Shown here in pieces: positions 24,211 through 33,180 of a DNA stretch of 64,000 nucleotides. The stretch is from UBA937 sp031549725 (GTDB lineage Bacteria > Spirochaetota > Spirochaetia > Treponematales > Breznakiellaceae): positions 1 to 64,000 of the forward strand of contig JAVBPH010000004.1 in assembly GCA_031549725.1 (NCBI GenBank). Direction: 5' to 3'. The position numbers were made by a program, and so were the translations under genes. The notes beneath the pieces are model-generated. The model was not told the DNA's origin, searched no databases, and saw only the letters and a program-made list of their open reading frames with translations. Position 1 is the stretch's first letter. Each line of letters begins with the position of its first letter.

Positions 24211-25806
24211 CTACTTCAATGGTATATATCCGGTTTTTTCGACCAGTTCCTGTCCCTGGGGAGATAAAATCCATTCAATAAATTTTTTGGTGTTATAGCT
24301 TTCGCTGCCGGTGGTAACCGCGTATACGGTCTGACAAAACGGATAGGTATTATTCACTATATTCTGCCGGTCCGGTACTGAACCGTCAATGGACAGGGCC
24401 TTTATCCCGGATTTGCCGGCCATATTGTTAACGTAAAATAAAAAAGTATAGCCAATAGCGGAATTGTAGTTGTAATAATCGGAAGCGATCTTTCTTATCA
24501 TTCCGAACATACCCTTTGAAACATACTCGCCGGCAATGATCGGCCTTATGAGCTGTTCCCCCTTCATAATTGATTGAAGGGTGGTCTGGCTGCCGGAATT
24601 TTCCGATCGCTGGTACGCAATAATTGGCTCATCCACACCGCTTATGGATTTCCAGTTTGTTACCCTGCCGGAATAAATATCCCTGATTTGTTTCAGGGTA
24701 ATATTCCTTATGACATTTTTGTCATTCACGATAAAAACAAAAGCATCCTTGCAGACTGGTGTAAGATTGAAATGCTTACCCTTTGCAGCGGCGGCGCTGA
24801 TTTCCGCCTCAGATGGTTCATAGCAAAATATAATATCCGTTTCCCCGTCAATAAGCCTCCGGTAGGCTTCGGATGTGGTGTTGCACTGAACTATACTCTC
24901 AAATAATTCCTGCTCCGCCCAAAAATACCCGGAATAATCTTTCCATAGAAGAAAACTGGGAAAATATCCCCATTGTAATAACGTATAATCCGAAAATTCT
25001 GTCAATTCATCAAACTTTTTCTCAGGATATACCGCATGGACAAAAGCGGAATAAAGCGGGTACATGGCGGTAGCACCGTCAATCCGGGGTAGGTCATTAT
25101 TCAGTTTTAATGACGATGACCCGCTCAGGAGGGCTATTTTTGTTCTGAATCTAAAATAAGGAATGTCAAAGGGCAAATAGTCCAGAAGCATTATTTTGTC
25201 AGCATCGGATACGGATGTTAATTGCGGGCTGTTGTTCTCAAATTGTGATGGACCATCATCTATAGTCTCCCGGAGCCAAAAGAGTATATTTTCATAAAAT
25301 TCCTGGTCGCTCACTATTTCAGAAAGAAGCGCCACCTCCGAGATGCAGGTGTCATTGTAGATTGTACCGGGATACACATCGTCGATAACAAACCGTATCT
25401 TTCTGCCTTCAACAGGCTTTTTCAAAGCGTATTGTTCGAAACTGAAGGAATCCTTTATTGCGATTGTTTCGATATAGTTTCCATCAATAAAAATCCTGAA
25501 TGATTTTACCCGGTTGTTCCTGCTATAATAATCAAGATTTCCATATCCGTTCTTTAAGGCAAACCCAGCCACAGGCCGATCATTATTCTCCGGCAACGTA
25601 AGGGTAAAGGATTCACCTACTCCATTTCCTTTGGAACCTTCCGCCCATGACTGCCAGGTCCGGTCAATGAGGTTACGCGCAGGATACCACCCCTGGGAAT
25701 CGGCCAATTCTGATGAGGCTGATACTTCCGTAACATACATAGGATGCCCATAACAAAAGGCTGTGGAACAGGCCAATAATATCAGAAATATTGTTTTCAT
25801 GGCCAT
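24211..25806 (-). CDS. secreted fusion of a NADase-type glycan-binding domain and a PstS-like binding domain
   Basis: This 531-residue protein has a short signal peptide (IFLILLACSTAFCYG). Residues 25-165 match the discoidin-like glycan-binding domain found in bacterial NADase effectors and cell-surface proteins: VSASSELADSQGWYPARNLI, then QSWAEGSKGNGVGESFTL and VYPGTIYNDTCISEV. Residues 235-531 are a PstS-family periplasmic binding domain: IDGATAMYPLYSAFVHA, NITLKQIRDIYSGRVTNWK, ENSGSQTTLQSIM and FIEWILSPQGQELVEKTGY. Fusion of the two is unusual. The phosphate-loop serines of PstS are partly changed (ENSGSQTT instead of EPGSGTR), so the ligand may not be phosphate. A second start codon lies two codons in. 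Confidence 0.8.
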   Translation of the reverse strand: MAMKTIFLILLACSTAFCYGHPMYVTEVSASSELADSQGWYPARNLIDRTWQSWAEGSKGNGVGESFTLTLPENNDRPVAGFALKNGYGNLDYYSRNNRVKSFRIFIDGNYIETIAIKDSFSFEQYALKKPVEGRKIRFVIDDVYPGTIYNDTCISEVALLSEIVSDQEFYENILFWLRETIDDGPSQFENNSPQLTSVSDADKIMLLDYLPFDIPYFRFRTKIALLSGSSSLKLNNDLPRIDGATAMYPLYSAFVHAVYPEKKFDELTEFSDYTLLQWGYFPSFLLWKDYSGYFWAEQELFESIVQCNTTSEAYRRLIDGETDIIFCYEPSEAEISAAAAKGKHFNLTPVCKDAFVFIVNDKNVIRNITLKQIRDIYSGRVTNWKSISGVDEPIIAYQRSENSGSQTTLQSIMKGEQLIRPIIAGEYVSKGMFGMIRKIASDYYNYNSAIGYTFLFYVNNMAGKSGIKALSIDGSVPDRQNIVNNTYPFCQTVYAVTTGSESYNTKKFIEWILSPQGQELVEKTGYIPLK

Positions 25807-25855
25807 ATTGTATTTTGCCTGATAATAACAATCAATAGATAAAAAAGGGATTTAG

Positions 25856-25905
25856 GACAATGCAACGTATCAAAATGCATACAAATTTTGATACGTTGCA
25901 TTGTC
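25856..25905. repeat. perfect 21-bp inverted repeat
   Basis: The left arm, GACAATGCAACGTATCAAAA plus T (25856-25876), and the right arm (25885-25905) are exact reverse complements around an 8-base loop. The pairing extends by TTTA/TAAA outside a single bulged base. There is no T-run, so it is not a standard terminator. It lies just upstream of the glycan-binding/PstS fusion gene. Confidence 0.8.
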
Positions 25906-25957
25906 TAAACTTGTTTAAAATTTCGATGAATGAGGAAGGCGTTTATTTGAGGTTTTT

Positions 25958-26065
25958 TTAATGTATATCTTTCAAATATCCACCAAACACAAACCCATAG
26001 ACACTTATATACTGATTTTCGATTGTAAAATCAACGTAATACCAATATTCCTCAAAAGCTACCAT
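25958..26065 (-). pseudogene. orphan SH3-domain C-terminal remnant
   Basis: A 35-codon minus-strand frame starts at an ATG overlapping the end of the previous gene by seven bases. It contains FEEYWYYVDFTIENQY, then YGFVFGGYLKDIH and a stop. That is the closing strand pattern of an SH3b domain (compare WVFGGYLSE in the lipoprotein at 21508). It is out of frame with the upstream gene, which ends in its own SH3-like unit. A tandem copy fused by deletion or frameshift is the likely explanation. Confidence 0.5.
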
Positions 26066-26931
26066 CCTCCTTCTTCACGTTTATTATCCAGGTATCCTCT
26101 GTCAATCAATTCTTTTGATATAACCCCCCAGTCACCTTGATATTGCTCATTCTCATCAACTTCTTCTACATATCCGCCGTAAACCCAAGTATAAACAACA
26201 TACTGATCCAAAAAAATTATGATATGATACCATGGTTCATGGTGCCCATCAATATTATCAATTTTTTTACTAACAGCATTATACTTAAATGTTTCTCCGG
26301 GAAAAACCAAGCTTATACCTCTATATGGATCAATTAAATCACTACTTCCAAATCTTTCGTTTACTGCAATCATTGTTAATTGAGAATTGATAGATGGTTC
26401 CTGCCTTGTGTTAAGTATATCCGTGACTTTTAGATTACCACTTTTCTTTATAACTACAGCATTATTAAGTTCATATTCCATGCCCTGAGGAGAAGGCGCT
26501 GCTGATCTATTAGAAGATAATTTCCCAATATTGTAGAAATCAATATATTCTCTATCTAATTTTAACAACAAATCTTTCTTATCAGGAAATAATTCTTCTA
26601 CTTTTTCCAGGACATATCCTTCAGCAAATATATCAATCTCAGAGGGACATTTTAATAGTACCTCATTGTCATTTACTATTTCGTAATGACCAAACAGATA
26701 TTCTCCAATTCCATAAAAATTTCGAATTGAATAGGTATCATCCGAAAAAAACTTTAATAAATCACTCCACGAAGTGTTATTATATCCCTCCATCCAAGGA
26801 ACATTAATTAGAACCTCATTAATCGATAAATATTTTATATTATTCTCATCGATAATGATTTTATTCTCCTGAGAATAAATTTGAATGCTATAAATAATCA
26901 ATAATAATAAAATTAATTTAATTCTCTTCAT
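26059..26931 (-). CDS. secreted protein with C-terminal SH3-like domain
   Basis: This AT-rich 290-residue protein has a signal peptide (LILLLLIIYSIQIYSQ) and no lipobox. The middle (residues 20-170) has no family I can name. The last 120 residues resemble an SH3b unit: TDILNTRQEPSINSQLTM, EPWYHIIIFLDQYVVYTWVY and GGYVEEVDE. The ATG at 26931 has AAGGA six bases upstream. It is followed in another frame by an SH3 tail remnant. The related SH3b lipoproteins at 21508 and 33181 suggest one expanded envelope family. Its role is not known. Confidence 0.6.
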   Translation of the reverse strand: MKRIKLILLLLIIYSIQIYSQENKIIIDENNIKYLSINEVLINVPWMEGYNNTSWSDLLKFFSDDTYSIRNFYGIGEYLFGHYEIVNDNEVLLKCPSEIDIFAEGYVLEKVEELFPDKKDLLLKLDREYIDFYNIGKLSSNRSAAPSPQGMEYELNNAVVIKKSGNLKVTDILNTRQEPSINSQLTMIAVNERFGSSDLIDPYRGISLVFPGETFKYNAVSKKIDNIDGHHEPWYHIIIFLDQYVVYTWVYGGYVEEVDENEQYQGDWGVISKELIDRGYLDNKREEGGW

Positions 26932-26969
26932 GCTATTCCTTTTCAATTATTCCCAACAAAGCCGACTAA

Positions 26970-27518
26970 TTATCTGAATAACGAATTTTTCCTGGCAGGG
27001 TATATCTCAAATACATCCGGATTGTCGGACATTTGTCTTTCTAATTTATCCCAATATTTTTGTTTTTCCTCCTCTGGCAATCGTAAAAAGGAAATATCAT
27101 CTTTTATTGCTTCAATTATTAAACCAACATTTTCATTGTATCCTACACAGCCGCCTCCAAAAAACAATATGCTCTCATTGGAATATTGCTCAATATCAGA
27201 TTCGATTTCGGTAATTTCCTGCCAAATATTCTCCCAGAGAATTAAGTATAAATATATTTTTGTAATAATTGAATCTGTCTTATAATATTCAGCATTTAAC
27301 ATTTCAGATGGATATTTTTCTTTTATCTTTTGATATAATTGCCATTCGGTCGATATGCTTCCCGAATATCCTATCCCCATGGGACCTGTAATTTTCTCTG
27401 ATTTTTCCAATAATAAAATTTCAGGAATGTTCGATTTATTCCCTTGAGAAAAAAGATAATTTCCACAATGGAAAGAAACTATCATAATTGAAAAAATCAG
27501 AACCGCTTTCTTATTCAT
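26970..27518 (-). CDS. putative lipoprotein of unknown function
   Basis: This 182-residue protein starts MNKKAVLIFSIMIVSFHCGN. Its signal peptide ends in a cysteine (residue 18) in an imperfect lipobox. The mature part is mostly helical and charged (LYQKIKEKYPSEMLNAEYYK and EEEKQKYWDKLERQMSDN), with a Gly-rich FFGGGCVGYNENVG in the middle. No family was recognised. The ATG at 27518 follows GGAAG. It is 39 bases upstream of the SH3-like protein gene on the same strand, suggesting cotranscription. Confidence 0.55.
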   Translation of the reverse strand: MNKKAVLIFSIMIVSFHCGNYLFSQGNKSNIPEILLLEKSEKITGPMGIGYSGSISTEWQLYQKIKEKYPSEMLNAEYYKTDSIITKIYLYLILWENIWQEITEIESDIEQYSNESILFFGGGCVGYNENVGLIIEAIKDDISFLRLPEEEKQKYWDKLERQMSDNPDVFEIYPARKNSLFR

Positions 27519-27663
27519 AGACTTCCAGTTTATCCATCTATTCATTTTACAATATTGCATACAACGTCCCGTTTTTCAAGTTATGTCTCTGAATATTTCT
27601 CAAAGAATTTTATTAATTCTTCTTTTTTATTATCATTCATCCCTCTACCCTTCTGCAGGTTCC

Positions 27664-29364
27664 TTATGGCGCACTCACCCTCGGGTCCACGGCACCCTTG
27701 TAGGCTTTACCTTCCGCAGAAGACCGCGGGGCTCCCCGCTGGTCCGTGGAGGGAATGGTCCAGCCAGTCACAGGGAGAGTAATTTGGGCAGCCGCATATT
27801 CGTTTACCATAAGGGTTTCGGTGAGGCCTCCGTTAGGTTTTAGCTCAGCTTTGCCTGCGGAAACATTCTTGAATATAAGGGATACATCGGCGGCATCATC
27901 GGAAATAACATTATCACCGCTGGATGAATCAAAAGTACCGGCATCGGCATTAGGAATACTGGTAGCAGCGGTGTTGCCTACGATGATAGTTCCGTAGACT
28001 TTGGGATGGCAATCAGCCCCAGAATACATACCACCGCCGCTATTACTGGCGGTATTCCCGGAAAAGGTACATGTGATTATTTCAGGGTTACTGGTGTTGC
28101 CATTGCTATTTTCGACATTATAAATACCGCCACCATATCGGGCCTCATTTTCTGAAAAAGTACAGTTCTGTATTACAGGATTACTAGCCCAATTATATAT
28201 ACCCCCTCCGTATCCCTTGAAATTATTAGGGGCGCTGTTTCCTGAAAAGGTACAGTTCGTTATGGTGGGACTGCAATAATAGTTACTTATACCACCGCCA
28301 TCTTCAGATACATTATTCTCTGAGAAAGTACAATTTGTTATGATAGAATTGCTCGTTATATTGAATATTCCGCCACCATCACGCCCCAGATTGTTTATAA
28401 AGGTACAGTTCGTTATAATAGGGTTGCTTTCTTCATTACATATACCGCCGCCGTCACTATATGCCATCATAGTATTATCTGAAAAAGTACAGCCAGTTAT
28501 GGTGGGACTGCTATACTTGTTGAAAATACCGGTGCCTTTACCACCGGAAACAATATTTTCCGAAAAGATACAACCGGTTATAGTAGGCCCGCTTAAGTCG
28601 TTATATATTCCGGAACCACCCTGTGATGAGGGATTTCCCGAAAAAGTACAATTTGTTATGCCCGGATTACTATATTCTCTGTTTGCAATACCCCCCCCAA
28701 AACCCGTAGTATAATTTTCCGAAAAAATACAGTCGATTATAGAAGGACAACTCCCTACATTGAGGATTCCACCACCGTCATCACTTCTGGCATATCCTCT
28801 GGTAATCTTTACATTCCGAAGTTCAGCAGTTTTTGTAAGATAAAGCCCTTCAGGGTGATAAAATACATGGCGCACATTATCACTTTTATTAGTAGCCCAA
28901 TCCCCTGAAATATCATCCCCACTCAAATCCCCGGACAGTATAGTCGGACTGGTCTTCCGCGGTTCTATCCCGGTTTCATCCCCGTCAAACCCGCCGATCA
29001 CTACCACCCCGTTCCTTAGGGAAAAATGTTTATGCCTTTCATTGGTATCATCAATCTCGGAATCAATATCCTTATTCGGCCACCCCTGGGGATAATAGGT
29101 CCCTGCCTTAATCAGCACATAGGTCTTTGCTGCACCGGTTAAGCCGGCAGCCAGATCTATGGCATCCTGCACATCATTCATGGCTGTTGTCCAGGATGAC
29201 CCATCTCCGGTACCAGCCACGTCTATTATATCGGTTACATAGATATATCTCGAAGGAAGTTCCGGGCTTCCCCCGCCTCCTGACGGATTGGTGCAGGCGA
29301 AAAACATCAGCGCAAATAAAATTACCGCGAAAACAGCGATACATCCTATAATTTTTCTCTTCAT
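27664..29364 (-). CDS. beta-helix lipoprotein with polymorphic-membrane-type repeats
   Basis: This 566-residue protein has a lipobox cysteine in LFALMFFACTNPSGGGG. It opens with the YIYVTDIIDVAGTGDGSSWT segment typical of parallel beta-helix (pectin-lyase-fold) surface proteins. The central region carries nine repeats with the pattern CTFSGN, CIFSEN or CTFSDN, each about 25 residues, often with GGGI between them. The end reads GWTIPSTDQRGAPRSS, the closing motif of choice-of-anchor Q proteins. The segment DTNERHKHFSLRNGVVVIGG is almost the same as one in the protein at 44901. Such proteins are adhesins or carbohydrate-interacting surface proteins, and the ligand is unknown. AAGGAG precedes the ATG at 29364. 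Confidence 0.8.
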   Translation of the reverse strand: MKRKIIGCIAVFAVILFALMFFACTNPSGGGGSPELPSRYIYVTDIIDVAGTGDGSSWTTAMNDVQDAIDLAAGLTGAAKTYVLIKAGTYYPQGWPNKDIDSEIDDTNERHKHFSLRNGVVVIGGFDGDETGIEPRKTSPTILSGDLSGDDISGDWATNKSDNVRHVFYHPEGLYLTKTAELRNVKITRGYARSDDGGGILNVGSCPSIIDCIFSENYTTGFGGGIANREYSNPGITNCTFSGNPSSQGGSGIYNDLSGPTITGCIFSENIVSGGKGTGIFNKYSSPTITGCTFSDNTMMAYSDGGGICNEESNPIITNCTFINNLGRDGGGIFNITSNSIITNCTFSENNVSEDGGGISNYYCSPTITNCTFSGNSAPNNFKGYGGGIYNWASNPVIQNCTFSENEARYGGGIYNVENSNGNTSNPEIITCTFSGNTASNSGGGMYSGADCHPKVYGTIIVGNTAATSIPNADAGTFDSSSGDNVISDDAADVSLIFKNVSAGKAELKPNGGLTETLMVNEYAAAQITLPVTGWTIPSTDQRGAPRSSAEGKAYKGAVDPRVSAP

Positions 29365-29436
29365 TTTGTACTCCTTTTCCAAAATTTTCATAAAAACCCA
29401 TTATATAAAATATCAAGAGAATTTAACCTTACAATT

Positions 29437-29473
29437 GAGCCTTTTTCAAAATTTGACATTTTGAAAAAGCCTC
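29437..29473. repeat. single-hairpin fragment of the three-hairpin repeat
   Basis: GAGCCTTTTTCAAAAT pairs with ATTTTGAAAAAGCCTC with one mismatch. The sequence is the same as the outer hairpin of the copies at 1-139 and 36667-36808. It lies between the two beta-helix genes. A half-copy (TTTTGAAAAAGCCTC) is present at about 41289-41303. Confidence 0.7.
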
Positions 29474-29548
29474 AATTAATAAATTATATTTTTAGATAAA
29501 AGACATTGCCCCGCCCCTTTACCGGGGAGGGGAATAGACAGCTTAAAA

Positions 29549-32500
29549 TTATGGGTTGTTGTCCGGCATATTATTATCAATAATTGCTCCACTGGTTTTA
29601 TTGAATGCTGCGCCTAAAGCAAGCTGGACACCACCATGGGTTCCGTTTGCTAAGTTAGTTGCCACATTATAGGTAATGAACCCTCCAGTCATATTAAAGG
29701 TTCCATTCTGTTGTACGTACACCCCGCCGCCATTGAGAGCAGTATTTGCATTGGCATTGCTGCCCCCGATGGTCCCGGCTATCATATCAAATTTTGCATG
29801 GATCCCTACGGTCACACCACCGCCGCTGTTGCCTGCCGCATTGGCGCTGATAATTCCGCCTCTCATAGTAAATGTTGTAGCGTTAGCAGGATCAGACGCA
29901 TTTCCGTCCAAATAAACCCCGCCGCCGCGATCATAGGCATGGTTATTAGTAATGATCCCCCGTTTCATCTCAAAAAACGCTGGTGTAGTAATAGTCCCCT
30001 CTGCACATACCCCTCCGCCCAATTGTATATTTGTGGAGGTATGATCCTTTATCGTTCCCCCATCCATGGTAAAGGTACCACGGTCTACATAGATCCCGCC
30101 GCCACGATCAGACCCATTACTTGAAATAGTCAGGTCATTATCATAATTGGTTTCGGTAGTAAAGGTACCGCCGCCAGCCACCGCAACACCGCCGCCGTTA
30201 ATCCCTGCGGTATTAGTGCTAATGGTACCCCCATACATGGTAAAGGCCGTATTCCCCTCTCCCACATAAACTCCGCCGCCGTAACCTTTTTTATAACCAA
30301 AGGTCGTTCTGTTATCTATAATCCTGGATGTTCCTTCCATAGTACAGGATCCAACACTATTTATATGTACCCCGCCGCCATTACCTTTTTCAGCACGGTT
30401 ATAACGGATAACAGCATTTCCCTTGAGTTTGAGTGATGCAATACCATGAACATAGACTCCGCCGCCGCCAATATTTTGATCCTCACTACTTCCACTATAG
30501 GTTGCTATATTACCATCCTCCAGAGCGTCACCGCCGATGGAACCGCCGCTCATCTCAAAAACAAACGGTTTGGATGGTTGACCATTAATGAAAACCCCGG
30601 CTCCGTTTTCTGCGGTATTGCTGCTGACATTCCCTCCAATCATGGTAAGGTTCCCGTTTGAGTTACCCAGAATACCACCACCGTATCCAGAGGCATTGTT
30701 GGATATGATCCAGCCTTCTTTAATAGTAACGTTTACGGAGTCTTCAAAAGGGTAAATATTCATTGCAATACCAGCGCCATTTTTTGCCTTGTTGCCTTGG
30801 ATAAGGCCGCCATCCATGGTAAATATTCCGTTCACCAGAACACCGCCCCCTTCCATAGTACCTGCAGTTACCTCATTGCCGATTATTTTTGCATTTTCGG
30901 ACATGGTTACCCTGGTTGCAGGACCGCCCATGGTTATAAATATACCCCCGCCTAAATCGGTAGCATTATTATAATTTATTTCTGCCGTACCGGAGATGGT
31001 ATTGGTAATACTATTGCTTTCAGAAGCATAAAATACGCCGCCGCCTTGAATTGCGGCATTTCCCCCGGCTGGAGAGTCGCTTCCTATAAGGCCGCCGGTC
31101 ATGACAAATTTTCCATTGCTCGCTACATATACCCCGCCGCCGTTACCAGTTGCTATATTCCCGTTATTAACAATTACGCCGCCTATGTTTCCATAGACCA
31201 TCTCAAAGGTACCCTGGTCAACATATACACCACCGCCGTTTCTGGCTTCATTACTGTAAATGTCTCCTCCTTCCATTTTGAAAGTACCTTTTTTCACGGA
31301 TACTCCGCCTCCGCCTTCTTTGGCTTCATTATCGGAAATAATCCCTCCGGCCATGGTAAAGGTACCGTTCTCCAGGACACCCACCGCACCGCCATAATTG
31401 TCATTCAAACCGCCGGCATAACCCGTATTTCTATTACCCGTAAGAACCGCCCTATCCTTCATTATCAGGGATCCCCCGGATTCAACAATGATAAGGGGAT
31501 ACGTATTAGCATTGTTTCCCGCCAGGGTTATGGTACCCTCACCGCCTTCCAGGATCAGTGTGCCGGAAACCCTGAAGATCCAACCCGTATTCCCATCACC
31601 AACGTTAATAATAGAATTGGAAGAAGGGACCCCTGATCTCAGTGTGACGGTTCTCTTTTCTTTGATTTCAAGGGAATCACCTTGAATACTCCCGGTACCT
31701 GCAACACAAATTACCGTGAAGGCACTGTTGTCGGGAGCGTTGTTAATTGTATGCAGGGCGCTGGTCAGGTTTGTAGGTTCTGCTTCAGAACTTCCATCGC
31801 CTGTACCGTTATTGGAAACATAAATCCTATTTGAATAAACGTAATCAAATGTACATGCCGATGTTAAACCGTCTTTATTGTCAACCGTCAGGTTAATAAC
31901 CGCACTTTGGATATTTTTGTATGGGAAAATAACCGTTTTATAGGGATCTGACGGGGTCCCCTTCCCGGTACCCCAGGAGGCCTGGGAATAATTTTCGGAA
32001 CCGACCCCTTGGATAGAGACGGTCATACCGGTTGCATCACTGGCATCAAAAACCGGGGCACCAATTGTACGGCCGCTTACATCGTAAAGGGTCCAGGTAA
32101 CCCGTAATGCCCCATTTCCTGCGGGAACCACGTCCGTGATCACTGGTTTTGGCGGGTCCTTGCTGCACCTCAACAGGGGCAATTCAAAAGCGAACCTTTC
32201 AAAATCAATACCAAGTTCATTCTTCAGGATCAGCCGCAGTTTGAAGGAATCATCGATTTGCGGTAATTTAGTGAAAGCATCTTTGTCACCGAAGGTAATA
32301 TGAACTTTGTCATGGGCCTCATACTTGGCCGTGATCAAAACAGAACGCGAACTGCCTTCTTCAGGGCGTAGGTTTAAAGAACATCTGCCGCCTACGGGAT
32401 CATCATCGCGGTACCATCCGGCAGGTTTTATACCATCCCCGTCAAACCAGTATTCCAGGATGGGATCCAGAGCGTACCGGCGGGGATTACGGAGAATAAC

Positions 32501-32749
32501 ATCCAGTTCGGTAACTTTCCCGGGAACAATAACAATGTACGGCTTCCCCGAAGGTTCTTTGTGGGTGGTGGTGGTAAATCTATATTTCTCCCCCGCAGCA
32601 GTATTGGTATATTTGTCGATATAATCAGGAATCGGTGTATTAAAATAGTCACAGCCGGATAGGCTTATTACCCATGTAAAAACAACCCAGAAAACAAACA
32701 CACTCCCGGTTACCCTCCTAAAAGGGTTACCGCAAGAGCCCTGTTTCAT
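29549..32749 (-). CDS. large beta-helix lipoprotein with GGGVYV repeats
   Basis: This 1066-residue protein has lipobox cysteine 33 (WVISLSGCDYF). Residues 34-330 form a beta-sandwich-like N-terminal part, beginning PDYIDKYTNTAA and containing PKPVITDVVPAGNG. It is shared with the protein at 44901. From residue 340 on there are some 20 repeats of 35-50 residues with NGGGVYVDQGTFEM and GGGVTVGIHAKFDMIAGTIG character, i.e. alternating GGGVYV and FTMTGG motifs. These build a long right-handed beta-helix. AAGGGG lies six bases before the ATG. It is likely a surface adhesin or glycan-interacting protein. Repetitive codons make it a candidate for length variation. Confidence 0.8.
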   Translation of the reverse strand: MKQGSCGNPFRRVTGSVFVFWVVFTWVISLSGCDYFNTPIPDYIDKYTNTAAGEKYRFTTTTHKEPSGKPYIVIVPGKVTELDVILRNPRRYALDPILEYWFDGDGIKPAGWYRDDDPVGGRCSLNLRPEEGSSRSVLITAKYEAHDKVHITFGDKDAFTKLPQIDDSFKLRLILKNELGIDFERFAFELPLLRCSKDPPKPVITDVVPAGNGALRVTWTLYDVSGRTIGAPVFDASDATGMTVSIQGVGSENYSQASWGTGKGTPSDPYKTVIFPYKNIQSAVINLTVDNKDGLTSACTFDYVYSNRIYVSNNGTGDGSSEAEPTNLTSALHTINNAPDNSAFTVICVAGTGSIQGDSLEIKEKRTVTLRSGVPSSNSIINVGDGNTGWIFRVSGTLILEGGEGTITLAGNNANTYPLIIVESGGSLIMKDRAVLTGNRNTGYAGGLNDNYGGAVGVLENGTFTMAGGIISDNEAKEGGGGVSVKKGTFKMEGGDIYSNEARNGGGVYVDQGTFEMVYGNIGGVIVNNGNIATGNGGGVYVASNGKFVMTGGLIGSDSPAGGNAAIQGGGVFYASESNSITNTISGTAEINYNNATDLGGGIFITMGGPATRVTMSENAKIIGNEVTAGTMEGGGVLVNGIFTMDGGLIQGNKAKNGAGIAMNIYPFEDSVNVTIKEGWIISNNASGYGGGILGNSNGNLTMIGGNVSSNTAENGAGVFINGQPSKPFVFEMSGGSIGGDALEDGNIATYSGSSEDQNIGGGGVYVHGIASLKLKGNAVIRYNRAEKGNGGGVHINSVGSCTMEGTSRIIDNRTTFGYKKGYGGGVYVGEGNTAFTMYGGTISTNTAGINGGGVAVAGGGTFTTETNYDNDLTISSNGSDRGGGIYVDRGTFTMDGGTIKDHTSTNIQLGGGVCAEGTITTPAFFEMKRGIITNNHAYDRGGGVYLDGNASDPANATTFTMRGGIISANAAGNSGGGVTVGIHAKFDMIAGTIGGSNANANTALNGGGVYVQQNGTFNMTGGFITYNVATNLANGTHGGVQLALGAAFNKTSGAIIDNNMPDNNP

Positions 32750-32931
32750 ATATGCCCCTTGCCTGTAAAAGGCTTTAATTGCTCATTTTAGACAGAAAAA
32801 TCTTCCGAAAACTTCAGCTCCCAGAAGATTCTGCTCTACTGTAAGATAATATCACAGGGATTTACTTTTTTCCATATTTTTATAGATAACAAAGGGAATT
32901 TTTGTGACATCTGGTATCAGCTGATTATTTT

Positions 32932-33180
32932 TTAATAAGTCATCTCCACCACCCTGCTCCAGGCAAGGCGTTGCGGGACATCAATAAACCGCTGGTTTGA
33001 GGAACCCCGGAACGTAAGGTCCATATTCCGCAGTTCCCGGATAAACCGGCCGTCCACCAGGATATCCGTTTCCCGGAGAAGCCCCGTCCAGCTCCACATA
33101 ACTGATATGCCCCGCATTGGTCATGGCATGGTAGGGGGCTTCCAGCTCGATTTTTTTCAGCGCCCCAAAGAAAGGCCGGC
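32932..33180 (-). pseudogene. frameshifted 3' end of the SH3b lipoprotein gene
   Basis: After the TAA at 33181, two consecutive minus-strand frames carry protein-like sequence that fits one C-terminus: GILSRPFFGALKKIELEAP and HAMTNAGHISYVELDG in one frame, then LLRETDILVDGRFIRELRNM and QRFIDVPQRLAWSRVVEMTY in the next, ending at 32932. Two small indels, near 33180-33195 and near 33090, would restore a protein of about 600 residues. Confidence 0.55.

Noticed and set aside
31046..31636. 196-codon plus-strand frame opposite the large beta-helix gene
   Set aside because: It is a mirror of the repeat coding pattern (Gly/Thr codons) on the other strand. The minus-strand protein has a signal peptide and clear repeats.
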